From Bulleidia extructa W1219 (lineage in GTDB: Bacteria > Bacillota_I > Bacilli_A > Erysipelotrichales > Erysipelotrichaceae): 64,000 bases of DNA. The stretch is from NCBI RefSeq assembly GCF_000177375.1, contig NZ_ADFR01000016.1, positions 153,548 through 217,547 of the forward strand. The letters run 5' to 3'. Of the stretch, positions 25,085 to 33,485 are shown piece by piece. Every line of letters starts with the position of its first letter. Position 1 is the first letter of the stretch. A program made the position numbers and the translations under genes. The notes under the pieces were generated by a model. The model was not told the origin of the DNA. It searched no databases and saw only the letters and a program-made list of their open reading frames with translations.

Positions 25085-25681
25085 TTATTCACCTCTTTCT
25101 AAAATAAAGCCCGAATGTCCATGAAACCACTCCAAACTTTCTTCTAAACGTTCCGCTAATGCACAAGTAAATTCCAATCCTTGTTCAATATCAATGTAAC
25201 GAAAACCTCCAAACTGAAAGTATTGTGTATACACTTCATGGTTCATTCCTCTCTTTGCTAAAAGGGATAAAAACAATGCTTTATCTTCTTCTCGAACACA
25301 GAAATACCCACTTTCTAAAATAGGAGCCTTTTTTAAATTTTGAACTAAATAATCCTGATATCGTTCACTTTTTACAAAAGCATGAATTCTTTCCTTAACT
25401 TCCTCTACCATTTCTGAAATGTATTCAGCACGCATGTTCAATAAACGTCGCATATACTCAAACTTTACTTGTGATTTTTGATTGGCGACAGAAACTCGAA
25501 GATCATTTAATTCTTTTTCCAAATAATGTTCTGTTTCATGTTTTAAACTTTGTTCATAAAGTGATAAGGTATCATCGTGCATCTGATGAATTTCATTTCT
25601 TAATGTATCTAAAACCATTTGGGATTCTGATTTCACACCCTGTTCAATCGCATTCAAGATTTTCTTTTCGTAATCTTCCAT
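25085..25681 (-). CDS. atpE: V-type ATPase subunit E (peripheral stalk)
   Basis: This 198-residue protein has a long charged N-terminal coiled coil, then a globular C-terminal domain with a GGFRYIDIEQGLEFTCALAE segment typical of V/A-type subunit E. With the H/G-like subunit it forms the peripheral stalk. It starts 7 bases after the atpF stop with GGAGG. Sequence similarity in this family is low, so position in the operon strengthens the call. Confidence 0.9.
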   Translation of the reverse strand: MEDYEKKILNAIEQGVKSESQMVLDTLRNEIHQMHDDTLSLYEQSLKHETEHYLEKELNDLRVSVANQKSQVKFEYMRRLLNMRAEYISEMVEEVKERIHAFVKSERYQDYLVQNLKKAPILESGYFCVREEDKALFLSLLAKRGMNHEVYTQYFQFGGFRYIDIEQGLEFTCALAERLEESLEWFHGHSGFILERGE

Positions 25682-25688
25682 ATCCCTC

Positions 25689-25996
25689 CTATAATTTCAA
25701 GCCAATAGCCGAACTAATATATCCGTCGATTCTCTCACTGATTTTTGCGGATCCATGACGATCTGAAATTTCCACAATCAAAGGTTGTTTCAAATCCATC
25801 TTCCATTTAGCAACCACATCCGCTACTTCGTTCATAGCATGCGTTGTCATAAAGATGATGGCAATGGATGGATCTTTTGTTTTTCTTGTAATGTTTTCAA
25901 AATTTCTTCTTTTTCGTGTAATACCACGCCTTCAATACCGGCTAGTCGTAATCCTGTTTGGGTATCCACATTATCTGATATACAATAGGCTCTCAT
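25689..25996 (-). pseudogene. atpF: V-type ATPase subunit F, interrupted by a -1 frameshift
   Basis: From ATG 25996 the frame reads MRAYCISDNVDTQTGLRLAG and IEGVVLHEKEEILKTLQEKQ, then hits a TGA at 25847 after 49 codons. The adjacent frame continues the family sequence (KDPSIAIIFMTTHAMNEV, then PLIVEISDRHGSAKISERID) to a TAG at 25689. Adding one base in the A run near 25874-25882 restores a 102-residue protein of normal length with KQKDPSIAIIF at the join. Subunit F is the small central-stalk regulator that contacts subunit D. The break may be a sequence error, a true lesion or a slippage site. Confidence 0.85.
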
Positions 25997-25998
25997 AA

Positions 25999-26430
25999 TT
26001 AAAGTTTGTTGATAATCAAAATGGAAATCAATAAACCATAAATCGCTACCCCTTCACCAAGGGCAACAAAGATAATGGCACGACCAAAGTTATTTCCATC
26101 TTCACTTACAGCTCCAATAGCCGCTGGAGCTGCACTGGCAACCGCCCAGCCGGCACCCAAAGAAGAACCGGCCACTGCAATAGCAGCCGCAATAAAGCCT
26201 AAACCGGCATTACTATTACTAGATTGAGTGGCTTCTTGAGCAAAAGACGCAAATTGATTAGCCTGGAAAAGAACCGTTGTTAAAAAAGCACCGGCAAATA
26301 TCGCCACTTGCATCAAAACTCTAGATTTCACATTCTTTTGATTCACTCCATGGCGAACAATCAGCCATAAAGGTCCAACGATTAAAATAACAGCCATAAA
26401 TGGTAAAAAAATTTGATTCAACGATAACAT
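25999..26430 (-). CDS. atpK: V-type ATPase rotor subunit K (proteolipid)
   Basis: This 143-residue protein has four hydrophobic helices: an N-terminal pair without a carboxylate, a polar linker (QEATQSSNSN), and a C-terminal hairpin of ATP-synthase-C type with Gly-rich AGSSLGAGWAVASAAPAAIG and the ion-binding Glu in FVALGEGVAIYGLL. The Glu is followed by Gly and no Gln is seen in the partner helix, unlike sodium-binding NtpK, so proton coupling is more likely; that is inference. The ATG at 26430 follows AAGGAGGAG. Confidence 0.92.
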   Translation of the reverse strand: MLSLNQIFLPFMAVILIVGPLWLIVRHGVNQKNVKSRVLMQVAIFAGAFLTTVLFQANQFASFAQEATQSSNSNAGLGFIAAAIAVAGSSLGAGWAVASAAPAAIGAVSEDGNNFGRAIIFVALGEGVAIYGLLISILIINKL

Positions 26431-26440
26431 ACACTCCTCC

Positions 26441-28249
26441 TTATTCTGCACTCTTTTTTGTGCTATATGCTATAAATTTTGTGCCACCACCGGTGTAATA
26501 GCGAGAAAACATTTCATAATATTCCAAGCGCAAGGTTTGAATGCCTACAATTAAACCCTCCAACCCCATCACAAAGATATTACCTAATACAAATACCACC
26601 ATGCCGCCTGAACCGGTCATTTTCATTAAAGTGATCACAACCAACATCATCCCGGCATGAGATAAAATAAACCCGCCTACCCGCAAATACGATAAACTAT
26701 TAGTCACAAAACTCAATAAGATTTCAAACACTTCAAAGAAATTTTGAACCATATAACTAAGCCAACCCCCACTTGGTTTAAAAGAATGACCGTTCGCTAC
26801 CGCTTCAAAGCGCTCTTTCATCAAGAAACAAAGCAATGGTGTATACACAAACGGAATCATCCATGAAAGTGTCATTAGACGGACATGGTATAAAACTTGA
26901 GCACCAATAGCGACTAAAATAAAACCATAGAAACTAAATCCTGCGACTCCATTTTGTGAGAAAATCGCTTCGATCCATCTCTTATGACGGACATGATTCC
27001 AAATATTCATCAACATGGTGATCAGAATTAAACTAGCCCCAATCAACACTGCCCCAATCAATAATCCCATGGTATTAGAACCATCCATCACATCCAACAG
27101 CTTTTCACGAACATTAAATATTTGTTGATGAATTGGATTGAGAACCTCTTCTAAACCAAATACGGATCCATATAAGAAACCAAAGATAGAAGAAGTCACA
27201 CCAACACGAGCAATGATACCAAACAACTTTCCTTTCTTTTCAAATAAGAACCCCATCAAGGCCAACAATAAGCCCTGTCCTAAATCTCCAAACATAATGC
27301 CAAAAATCAAAGAATAGGTCACCGCCACAAATGCTGTAGGGTCAAAATCATCGTATTTTGGCAAACCATACATTTCCACAAAAAGTTCAAACGGCCTTGT
27401 AAACCAATGATTATGTAGAACCGTTGGACAAGGAATGGAAACATGAATCGGATCTTTCTCTTCCCAAGAAACTTCTTTTAACAAAGCTTTGAAATTTTGA
27501 ACTTCCTTATCTTTGACAAAACCCGCCAATTCATAGCGATCCCCTTTTTTTAATACATAAGGATATAGTTTCAAGATAGAAGATTGTTTTAAGCAATAAG
27601 AATATACATCCATCATCTTCATGCGACAGTCTTGAACCCTTTTTTCCCGGTCAAAAGAAGGAATTTTGATCGGCTCAAAGAACAAGGAATGAAGGACTTT
27701 TTTCGTTCTCATTAAATAAGCATCACTGGTCACATAGATCAACCAAACGTATTGATTATTGCTATGTAATTTATGAATTGAAAAATTTTCCCCAGCGTAA
27801 AGAGAAATCTTTTTGTATGAATCTAAAGGTAACCGACCTAAACCGAAATTTAAGTACTGTGCCTCCTTAATTCTTTCAAATCCTAATGGTGCTACTTCCC
27901 TTAACGCCTTTTCATCATCCTCTGATAGTGTTTCCAGATCCCCATTGGTATCTAAACCGAATTCATGGTTTAACTCGGCGATATAAGCCTGAATTTCCTC
28001 TTCTGAATAAACTCCTGTTGGCTCTTTTTCCTGTAAGACACAACCAACCATATGCCCAATATTTTGAAACCCTTGAACATAAGAATCATAAGGATTATCC
28101 CCACTCATTAAAACACCCTCTTCATTTTCCACCAATTGACTGGCTAAAATGGGATGGATATACTGACTCTTTCCAACTATCTCTAACATCTTATTCAACT
28201 GGCCTTTTGAACAAGAAAGAGACACATATTTCATTTTTTCAATTGCCAT
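26441..28249 (-). CDS. atpI: V-type ATPase membrane subunit I
   Basis: This 602-residue protein has a soluble N-terminal half with coiled coil and a membrane C-terminal half. Recognisable segments are VTYSLIFGIMFGDLGQGLLLA, then a long loop, SLSYLRVGGFILSHAGMMLV and the end VGIQTLRLEYYEMFSRYYTG containing the conserved RLEYYEFF-like stretch. It forms the ion path beside the K ring. AGAAGG precedes the ATG, and atpK follows. Confidence 0.95.
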   Translation of the reverse strand: MAIEKMKYVSLSCSKGQLNKMLEIVGKSQYIHPILASQLVENEEGVLMSGDNPYDSYVQGFQNIGHMVGCVLQEKEPTGVYSEEEIQAYIAELNHEFGLDTNGDLETLSEDDEKALREVAPLGFERIKEAQYLNFGLGRLPLDSYKKISLYAGENFSIHKLHSNNQYVWLIYVTSDAYLMRTKKVLHSLFFEPIKIPSFDREKRVQDCRMKMMDVYSYCLKQSSILKLYPYVLKKGDRYELAGFVKDKEVQNFKALLKEVSWEEKDPIHVSIPCPTVLHNHWFTRPFELFVEMYGLPKYDDFDPTAFVAVTYSLIFGIMFGDLGQGLLLALMGFLFEKKGKLFGIIARVGVTSSIFGFLYGSVFGLEEVLNPIHQQIFNVREKLLDVMDGSNTMGLLIGAVLIGASLILITMLMNIWNHVRHKRWIEAIFSQNGVAGFSFYGFILVAIGAQVLYHVRLMTLSWMIPFVYTPLLCFLMKERFEAVANGHSFKPSGGWLSYMVQNFFEVFEILLSFVTNSLSYLRVGGFILSHAGMMLVVITLMKMTGSGGMVVFVLGNIFVMGLEGLIVGIQTLRLEYYEMFSRYYTGGGTKFIAYSTKKSAE

Positions 28250-28260
28250 AATACCTTCTT

Positions 28261-29303
28261 CTAATAAATTAACAGAGCCTTTGTTTTCTCTTGACTGATA
28301 CCATAATGAACCGCTTCTATGATATCAATCAAATTTTGAATTTCAATTTCACTTAAATGAATATAAGCAAACATCAAGATATTCAGGTTTGATTCCTGAT
28401 ACATAAAATGCCGATTCAGTTCATATTGAATTCTCTTTGTAAAATGTTCAATATATTGAAAGTGAGTCATCCCTATGTATTTTTTATATCTGGTTTGATG
28501 AAGCTTTTCTAAAATTTGATCCGCCGTCAACTGATCCACCCATTCCATTAACTTTGTCCAAGAAATATAAGCTGTTTGCTTCATCAATAAAGGACGAATT
28601 TGTTCAGGATTTACTTGGAAATATTTCTTTAAACGATAAATCACTCGAATATTTTCCAACTCAATACCAATTCTTAGAATCTCATTCATCTTCCTTTGCG
28701 TATCTTCACTGCCAAATTGACGAATATAAGACATGGTTTCTTCATCCATTTTCTCATGTAAGCGATGTTCCAAGGTCACAAAATCTAACTCTTCAATGGG
28801 TTTTGAACCATATAACTTTAAGACTGACACATAAGCCGTTTTCTTTAGTAAAGTTAACAATTCTTCAAAATTTGACACGTTACTTAAACCCATAAAATCA
28901 AAACTGCTATATTGTGATACATACAACGGTATATGTGTAATCAAATCTTCTCGTAATACTAAATTCCCTGAAGACAAAGCCCGTATTTTCATCATAATCA
29001 ATTCAATTTCCGTATTAGAAATCAAATTATGCACAAGATGTTTCCCACTTCCTTCCATATACCGAATCAGTTTATTGATACGATGAAAGATTTCTGTCCG
29101 AATCAAAACCTCCAATTGACCCCGATGAATCGCTTTCACATTGATCCCCATTAAGCAATCATGAAAAAGATCACTATTCTGCAAAAAAGAGGCGACTTCC
29201 GATTCGTTTTTTTATGTAAAAGCATCAGATAATCTTTTTCTTGAAAAGAATGTCCATACATCGATCGAACTTTTGCCATAATGGCATTGCTGGAACTATT
29301 CAT
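28261..29303 (-). pseudogene. atpC: V-type ATPase subunit C, interrupted by a frameshift in an A7 run
   Basis: The gene starts at ATG 29303 (GGAAGAATATC upstream, overlapping the preceding gene by 8 bases): MNSSSNAIMAKVRSMYGHSF, then LMLLHKK. At the homopolymer 29207-29213 the frame is lost and soon stops. One added A gives HKKNESEVASFLQNSDLFHD and continuation through INVKAIHRGQLEVLIR to a normal 347-residue protein. Subunit C (d) joins the central stalk to the rotor ring, so its loss should uncouple the enzyme. The remaining 307-codon frame from 29184 has no natural start. Confidence 0.85.
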
Positions 29304-29625
29304 GATATTCTTCCAAAGAAGTCACACGCTTACTTAGCATTTCGATCCATTCGTCTCGATGACTGGAAAACTGTTTTTCTAATTTTTCTTTATTTTTGTT
29401 AAAACGACCTTCTAACCGTTTTTTTTCATCAGCCACTTCTTTTACCATTTCCTTTTCTTTCTGTTCAATTGTCACATGAACTTTATCCCACACTTCTTTA
29501 GAGAGACGTTGTTCTTCTATGGCAATCTTGGCAAGAAGTTGATTTTTTTCCTCATGGGCAGCCGCCACTTCTTTCCTAGTTTTTTCATCTAAATCTAGAA
29601 GTTTTTTAATTTGCTCAAGATCCAT
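29296..29625 (-). CDS. V-type ATPase subunit G/H-like coiled coil (peripheral stalk)
   Basis: This 109-residue protein is almost entirely charged helix (KTRKEVAAAHEEKNQLLAK, then ADEKKRLEGRFNKNKEKLEK), matching the AhaH/subunit G type of peripheral stalk partner for subunit E. It is the first gene of the V-ATPase operon. The ATG at 29625 is six bases from GGAGG; an upstream in-frame ATG touches the ribosome site. Low sequence conservation makes operon position the main support. Confidence 0.75.
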   Translation of the reverse strand: MDLEQIKKLLDLDEKTRKEVAAAHEEKNQLLAKIAIEEQRLSKEVWDKVHVTIEQKEKEMVKEVADEKKRLEGRFNKNKEKLEKQFSSHRDEWIEMLSKRVTSLEEYHE

Positions 29626-29648
29626 ATTCATCCTCCATACAACGTCTT

Positions 29649-29654
29649 ATTATA
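29649..29654 (-). promoter_or_regulatory. -10 box of the V-ATPase operon
   Basis: TATAAT on the minus strand, 23 bases before the first gene of the operon. Only weak -35 matches (TGAAAA/ATGAAA) are seen at the right distance. Confidence 0.55.
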
Positions 29655-29706
29655 ATCCTCATCACCCTGTTTTTTCATTTTTTTCCCAATTTTCTAATTC
29701 CAAATG

Positions 29707-29736
29707 AAAAAGAATGTACCGAAATACACTCTTTTT
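29707..29736 (-). terminator. Terminator of nifJ
   Basis: Read leftward, AAAAAGAGTGTA pairs with TACATTCTTTTT (one mismatch) around TTTCGG, five bases past the nifJ stop. Confidence 0.85.
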
Positions 29737-29741
29737 GACCA

Positions 29742-32700
29742 TTATGATGGTTCTTCATCTTGTATACGTTTCTTCATTTGAAGCTTTGTATAACGCATTT
29801 GAGCATCTGTACAAGCTTTATCAAATAGCTGATTCGCCTCTTCTTCGCCCTTGATCTTCACTAAGTTGAAATAGCGTCCTTCATTCATCAAGAAATCTTT
29901 GAACTTTTCCCACTTAGGTGTACGAGAATCAATCGTTAGCGGTTTATCCTTGCGTGGATCATAACGATACAAAACGGTATACCCACATTCCACTGCATTC
30001 TTTTGCGTCACCGGCATATTGATCAAGCCACCCTTAATTCCTTGTTCAATACATGGAGCGTAAGCAATCACAATAGAAGGTCCTTTGTAAGATTCGGCTT
30101 CCTTGAAAGCCTTAATTGTTTGGCTTTGATTAGCTCCCATCGAAACAGAAGCAACGTAAGCTGTCCCATATTCCATAAAGATCTGACCCAAATCCTTCTT
30201 CGCTAAAGCCTTACCACCAGCCGCAAACTTTGCAATGGACGCTGCTTGCGAAGATTTCGAAGATTGTCCACCTGTATTCGAGTACACCTCTGTATCTAAC
30301 ACCAGCACATTCACATCCAAATTATTAGCCATCACATGATCCAGTCCACCATAACCGATATCATAAGCCCATCCATCACCACCAACGATCCATACAGACT
30401 TCGATATCAAGTCATCTTCATAGCTCAATAATTCTTTAACAGCTTCTACCTTAGAACTCCTTAAATGCTCCACTAAGCTCGATTTGATTTGGCGTTGCGC
30501 TTCGCGATTATCATTCGCTGCTAAATAAGCTTCAAAATCAGCCTTCAATTCAGGTTCTACTGTATCCAAATTTTCTTCCATCAACTTCAAAATATGAGCC
30601 GACTTATATGAATTCGCAATAGCCATACCAAAACCATATTCAGCATTATCTTCAAATAAGGAGTTTGCCCATGCCGGACCATCGTTATTTTCGTCAGTAA
30701 CAAATGGTGAAACAGGAGTTGCCGAGCAGTAAATCATCGAACATCCCGTTGCATTGGCAATCATCATATCCTTACCAAATAATTGAGTGGCTAAGCGATA
30801 ATATCCGGCTTCTCCACAACCAGGACATGCCCCAGACACTTCAAAATAAGGCATCATCAAAGAAACACCGGCCTCCGTATTTTGATTTCCAAATTCAGGT
30901 TTATAAGTCACTTCTTTATATAAGTAATCAGCTAACGCTTGTTGCTCCCTTTGCGTATTGATATCCTTTGCACTTAAAGCATCCACCGGACATACTGTAA
31001 TACAAACACCACAGCCAACACAGTTTTCCGTTGAGACTTGAATACGGAATTTCAAGCCGGCTTCTTTTGCTCCTTTATAAGCAGGTGTCGGATCCTTGTA
31101 AGTTAATTCAAGGTTATTTTCCTTCGCGATTTCATCAGCCTTAATCAATTCTTTTTCGTCCATTAATACCGAACGAATGGTAGCATGAGGACAAGCAAAT
31201 CCACACTTACCACATTCAATACACTTATTCACATCCCATTCCGGAACAAAAGCACCAACGCTTCTTTTTTCCATAAAGGCTTCATTACTGCGAACGGAAC
31301 CATCTAAAATATCGTGTTTTATAAAAGTCGATATAGGCATATGATTGCCATCTAAAGCATTAATACGTTGGGCCACTTCATCATAATAAGAATCACCTGT
31401 TTCTTTATATAAAGCATTAGAGTAAGGCAAGTCTACCCATGCCGGATTCACCGGAATTTCAACCAAACCATCAGCACCGGCTTCAATAGCACGAATATTT
31501 GCGGCCACAACTTCTGGTCCTTTACGAGCGTATGTCTTTTCAGCTGAATGCTTCATCAACTCAAGAGACTTATGATAAGGCATGATTTGTTCATTTAACT
31601 TAAAGAAAGCCGACTGTAAAATCGTATTGGTGTGACGACCCATACCTGTTTCTTGTGCTAACTTAGTTGCATTAATGATAAACCACTTAGCTTTCTTCTT
31701 TGCCAAAGTCGCCAGCAAACGATTTGGCATACGATTGACAATTTCTTCCGCTGAAATCATGGTATTTAATAAGAAAGTACCACCTTCCTTTAAATCACGA
31801 ACCATATCAAACTTGAAGCAATACGATTCTTGTGAACAGGAAATAAATTCAGCTTTATCAATATAGTAAGGAGAATGAATCGGAGATTTACCAAAACGTA
31901 AATGTGAACGTGTGACGCCTCCTGATTTCTTAGAGTCATAAGCAAAATAAGCTTGCGAGTAAAGATCGGTATTATTCCCGATGATTTTAACGGTTGACTT
32001 ATTGGCACCAACGGTACCATCCGATCCCAAACCATAGAATAAGCAAGAAGTATAATCAGCATCTACAGAAATTGGTGCTTTGGCTAAAGATAAATTCGTA
32101 ACATCATCTTCAATACCAATCGTAAATTCTTCTTTTGGATGACTCTTCTTTAGCTCTTCATACACTGCATTAATATCCGATGGATTTGTGTCCTTTGAAG
32201 ATAGACCATAACGACCACCAATGATAGTTAAATCCTTATGTTTACGTAAAGCTGAAACAACATCTAAGAATAATGGTTCACGAGCTCCTTGCTCCTTTGT
32301 ACGATCTAATACGGCAATACTCCTAACACTAGCTGGCAGCACCTCTTCTAACATCTTAGTGGAGAACGGACGATATAAGTAAACCTTCACCAAGCCAACT
32401 TTTTCACCACGTTTCACTAATGTATTGATGGTCTCTGTAATCGTATCCGTAACCGAACCCATAGCGATGATAATTCGCTCTGCATCCTTAGCACCAACAT
32501 AAACAAATGGAGCGTAAGTACGTCCTGTATAATCCGAAACTTTCTTCATATAAGAAGCAACAATTTCAGGAATTTGATCAAAGTGTGTATTTTGTGCTTC
32601 CGCTGCTTGGAAGAAAATATCATCGTTTTGTGTACCACCACGTACCACTGAATTGCCATGTGGATTCAACGCATGTTTACGGAATTCAGCTAGCTTTTCT

Positions 32701-33302
32701 TGATTCAGCAAAGACTTCAAAAAATCATAATCCATGACTTCAATCTTATCGATTTCATGAGAAGTACGGAAACCGTCAAAGAAATGCATCACCGGAGCAC
32801 TTGCTTCAACAGCAACGGCATGGGCCACTCCAGTTAAATCCATACAATCCTGCACCGAATGAGAACACATTTGGATAATGCCCGTTTGACGAGTCGCATA
32901 AACATCAGAGTGATCACCAAAAATACTTAATGTATGCGTTGCCAACGTACGAGCCGCTACATGAATAACCCCCGGTAACATTTCCCCTTTTAATTTGTAA
33001 ATATTCGGAATCATTAACAGCAATCCTTGCGAAGCTGTAAATGTAGTGGCTAAAGAACCAGCTTGTAAAGCACCATGAATAGCACCTGCCGCACCACCTT
33101 CCGATTGCATTTCAACCACTTTCACACGATCACCAAAAATATTTTGACGATTAGTCGTTGACCAAGCATCGACACTTTCCGCCATTGGTGATGATGGGGT
33201 AATGGGATAAATTCCAGCTACTTCTGTAAACGCATAGGCAGCGTGCGCTGTGGCTGTATTCCCATCCATCGCTTCGAATACTTTCTTATGTTCTGTACTC
33301 AT
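29742..33302 (-). CDS. nifJ: Pyruvate:ferredoxin (flavodoxin) oxidoreductase
   Basis: This 1186-residue single-chain enzyme has all domains in order: N-terminal pyruvate site (EVAGIYPITPSSPMAESVDA), an 8Fe-8S ferredoxin insert with CIECGKCGFACPH and CVGCGVCITVCPVDA, a further cluster motif CPGCGEAGYY, and the thiamine diphosphate site GGDGWAYDIGYGGLDHV with DTEVYSNTGGQ. It oxidises pyruvate to acetyl-CoA, reducing ferredoxin or flavodoxin, and marks an anaerobic metabolism. A TTAAGGAGGACAAA site and TATAAT at 33326-33331 precede it. It depends on the iron-sulfur assembly system whose first gene is at the window start. Confidence 0.98.
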   Translation of the reverse strand: MSTEHKKVFEAMDGNTATAHAAYAFTEVAGIYPITPSSPMAESVDAWSTTNRQNIFGDRVKVVEMQSEGGAAGAIHGALQAGSLATTFTASQGLLLMIPNIYKLKGEMLPGVIHVAARTLATHTLSIFGDHSDVYATRQTGIIQMCSHSVQDCMDLTGVAHAVAVEASAPVMHFFDGFRTSHEIDKIEVMDYDFLKSLLNQEKLAEFRKHALNPHGNSVVRGGTQNDDIFFQAAEAQNTHFDQIPEIVASYMKKVSDYTGRTYAPFVYVGAKDAERIIIAMGSVTDTITETINTLVKRGEKVGLVKVYLYRPFSTKMLEEVLPASVRSIAVLDRTKEQGAREPLFLDVVSALRKHKDLTIIGGRYGLSSKDTNPSDINAVYEELKKSHPKEEFTIGIEDDVTNLSLAKAPISVDADYTSCLFYGLGSDGTVGANKSTVKIIGNNTDLYSQAYFAYDSKKSGGVTRSHLRFGKSPIHSPYYIDKAEFISCSQESYCFKFDMVRDLKEGGTFLLNTMISAEEIVNRMPNRLLATLAKKKAKWFIINATKLAQETGMGRHTNTILQSAFFKLNEQIMPYHKSLELMKHSAEKTYARKGPEVVAANIRAIEAGADGLVEIPVNPAWVDLPYSNALYKETGDSYYDEVAQRINALDGNHMPISTFIKHDILDGSVRSNEAFMEKRSVGAFVPEWDVNKCIECGKCGFACPHATIRSVLMDEKELIKADEIAKENNLELTYKDPTPAYKGAKEAGLKFRIQVSTENCVGCGVCITVCPVDALSAKDINTQREQQALADYLYKEVTYKPEFGNQNTEAGVSLMMPYFEVSGACPGCGEAGYYRLATQLFGKDMMIANATGCSMIYCSATPVSPFVTDENNDGPAWANSLFEDNAEYGFGMAIANSYKSAHILKLMEENLDTVEPELKADFEAYLAANDNREAQRQIKSSLVEHLRSSKVEAVKELLSYEDDLISKSVWIVGGDGWAYDIGYGGLDHVMANNLDVNVLVLDTEVYSNTGGQSSKSSQAASIAKFAAGGKALAKKDLGQIFMEYGTAYVASVSMGANQSQTIKAFKEAESYKGPSIVIAYAPCIEQGIKGGLINMPVTQKNAVECGYTVLYRYDPRKDKPLTIDSRTPKWEKFKDFLMNEGRYFNLVKIKGEEEANQLFDKACTDAQMRYTKLQMKKRIQDEEPS

Positions 33303-33325
33303 TTTGTCCTCCTTAATATGATTTC

Positions 33326-33331
33326 ATTATA
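33326..33331 (-). promoter_or_regulatory. -10 box of nifJ
   Basis: TATAAT on the minus strand, 23 bases before the nifJ ATG. No convincing -35 box. Confidence 0.5.
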
Positions 33332-33446
33332 GTCTTTCCCTTTTGAAAATAAAATTTTTTTGCCCATGGTGATACATTCCTCAATATATTAAGAAAGATA
33401 CAATATTTATATGAAGCTTATTTTGCAATAGAAAATAGGCAAAAAT

Positions 33447-33478
33447 AAAAACAGTCTTTCCTTCGAAACACTGTTTTT
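33447..33478 (-). terminator. Terminator of the flavoprotein reductase
   Basis: Read leftward, AAAAACAGT pairs with ACTGTTTTT, with an inner TTTC/GAAA pairing and a T-rich tail. It ends the transcript just after the stop at 33486. Confidence 0.85.
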
Positions 33479-33485
33479 ATACATT

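Noticed and set aside
25870..25890. Programmed -1 frameshift site in atpF
   Set aside because: The A-run heptamer is not in register with the zero frame, and no clear downstream stimulatory structure is seen; base loss is simpler.
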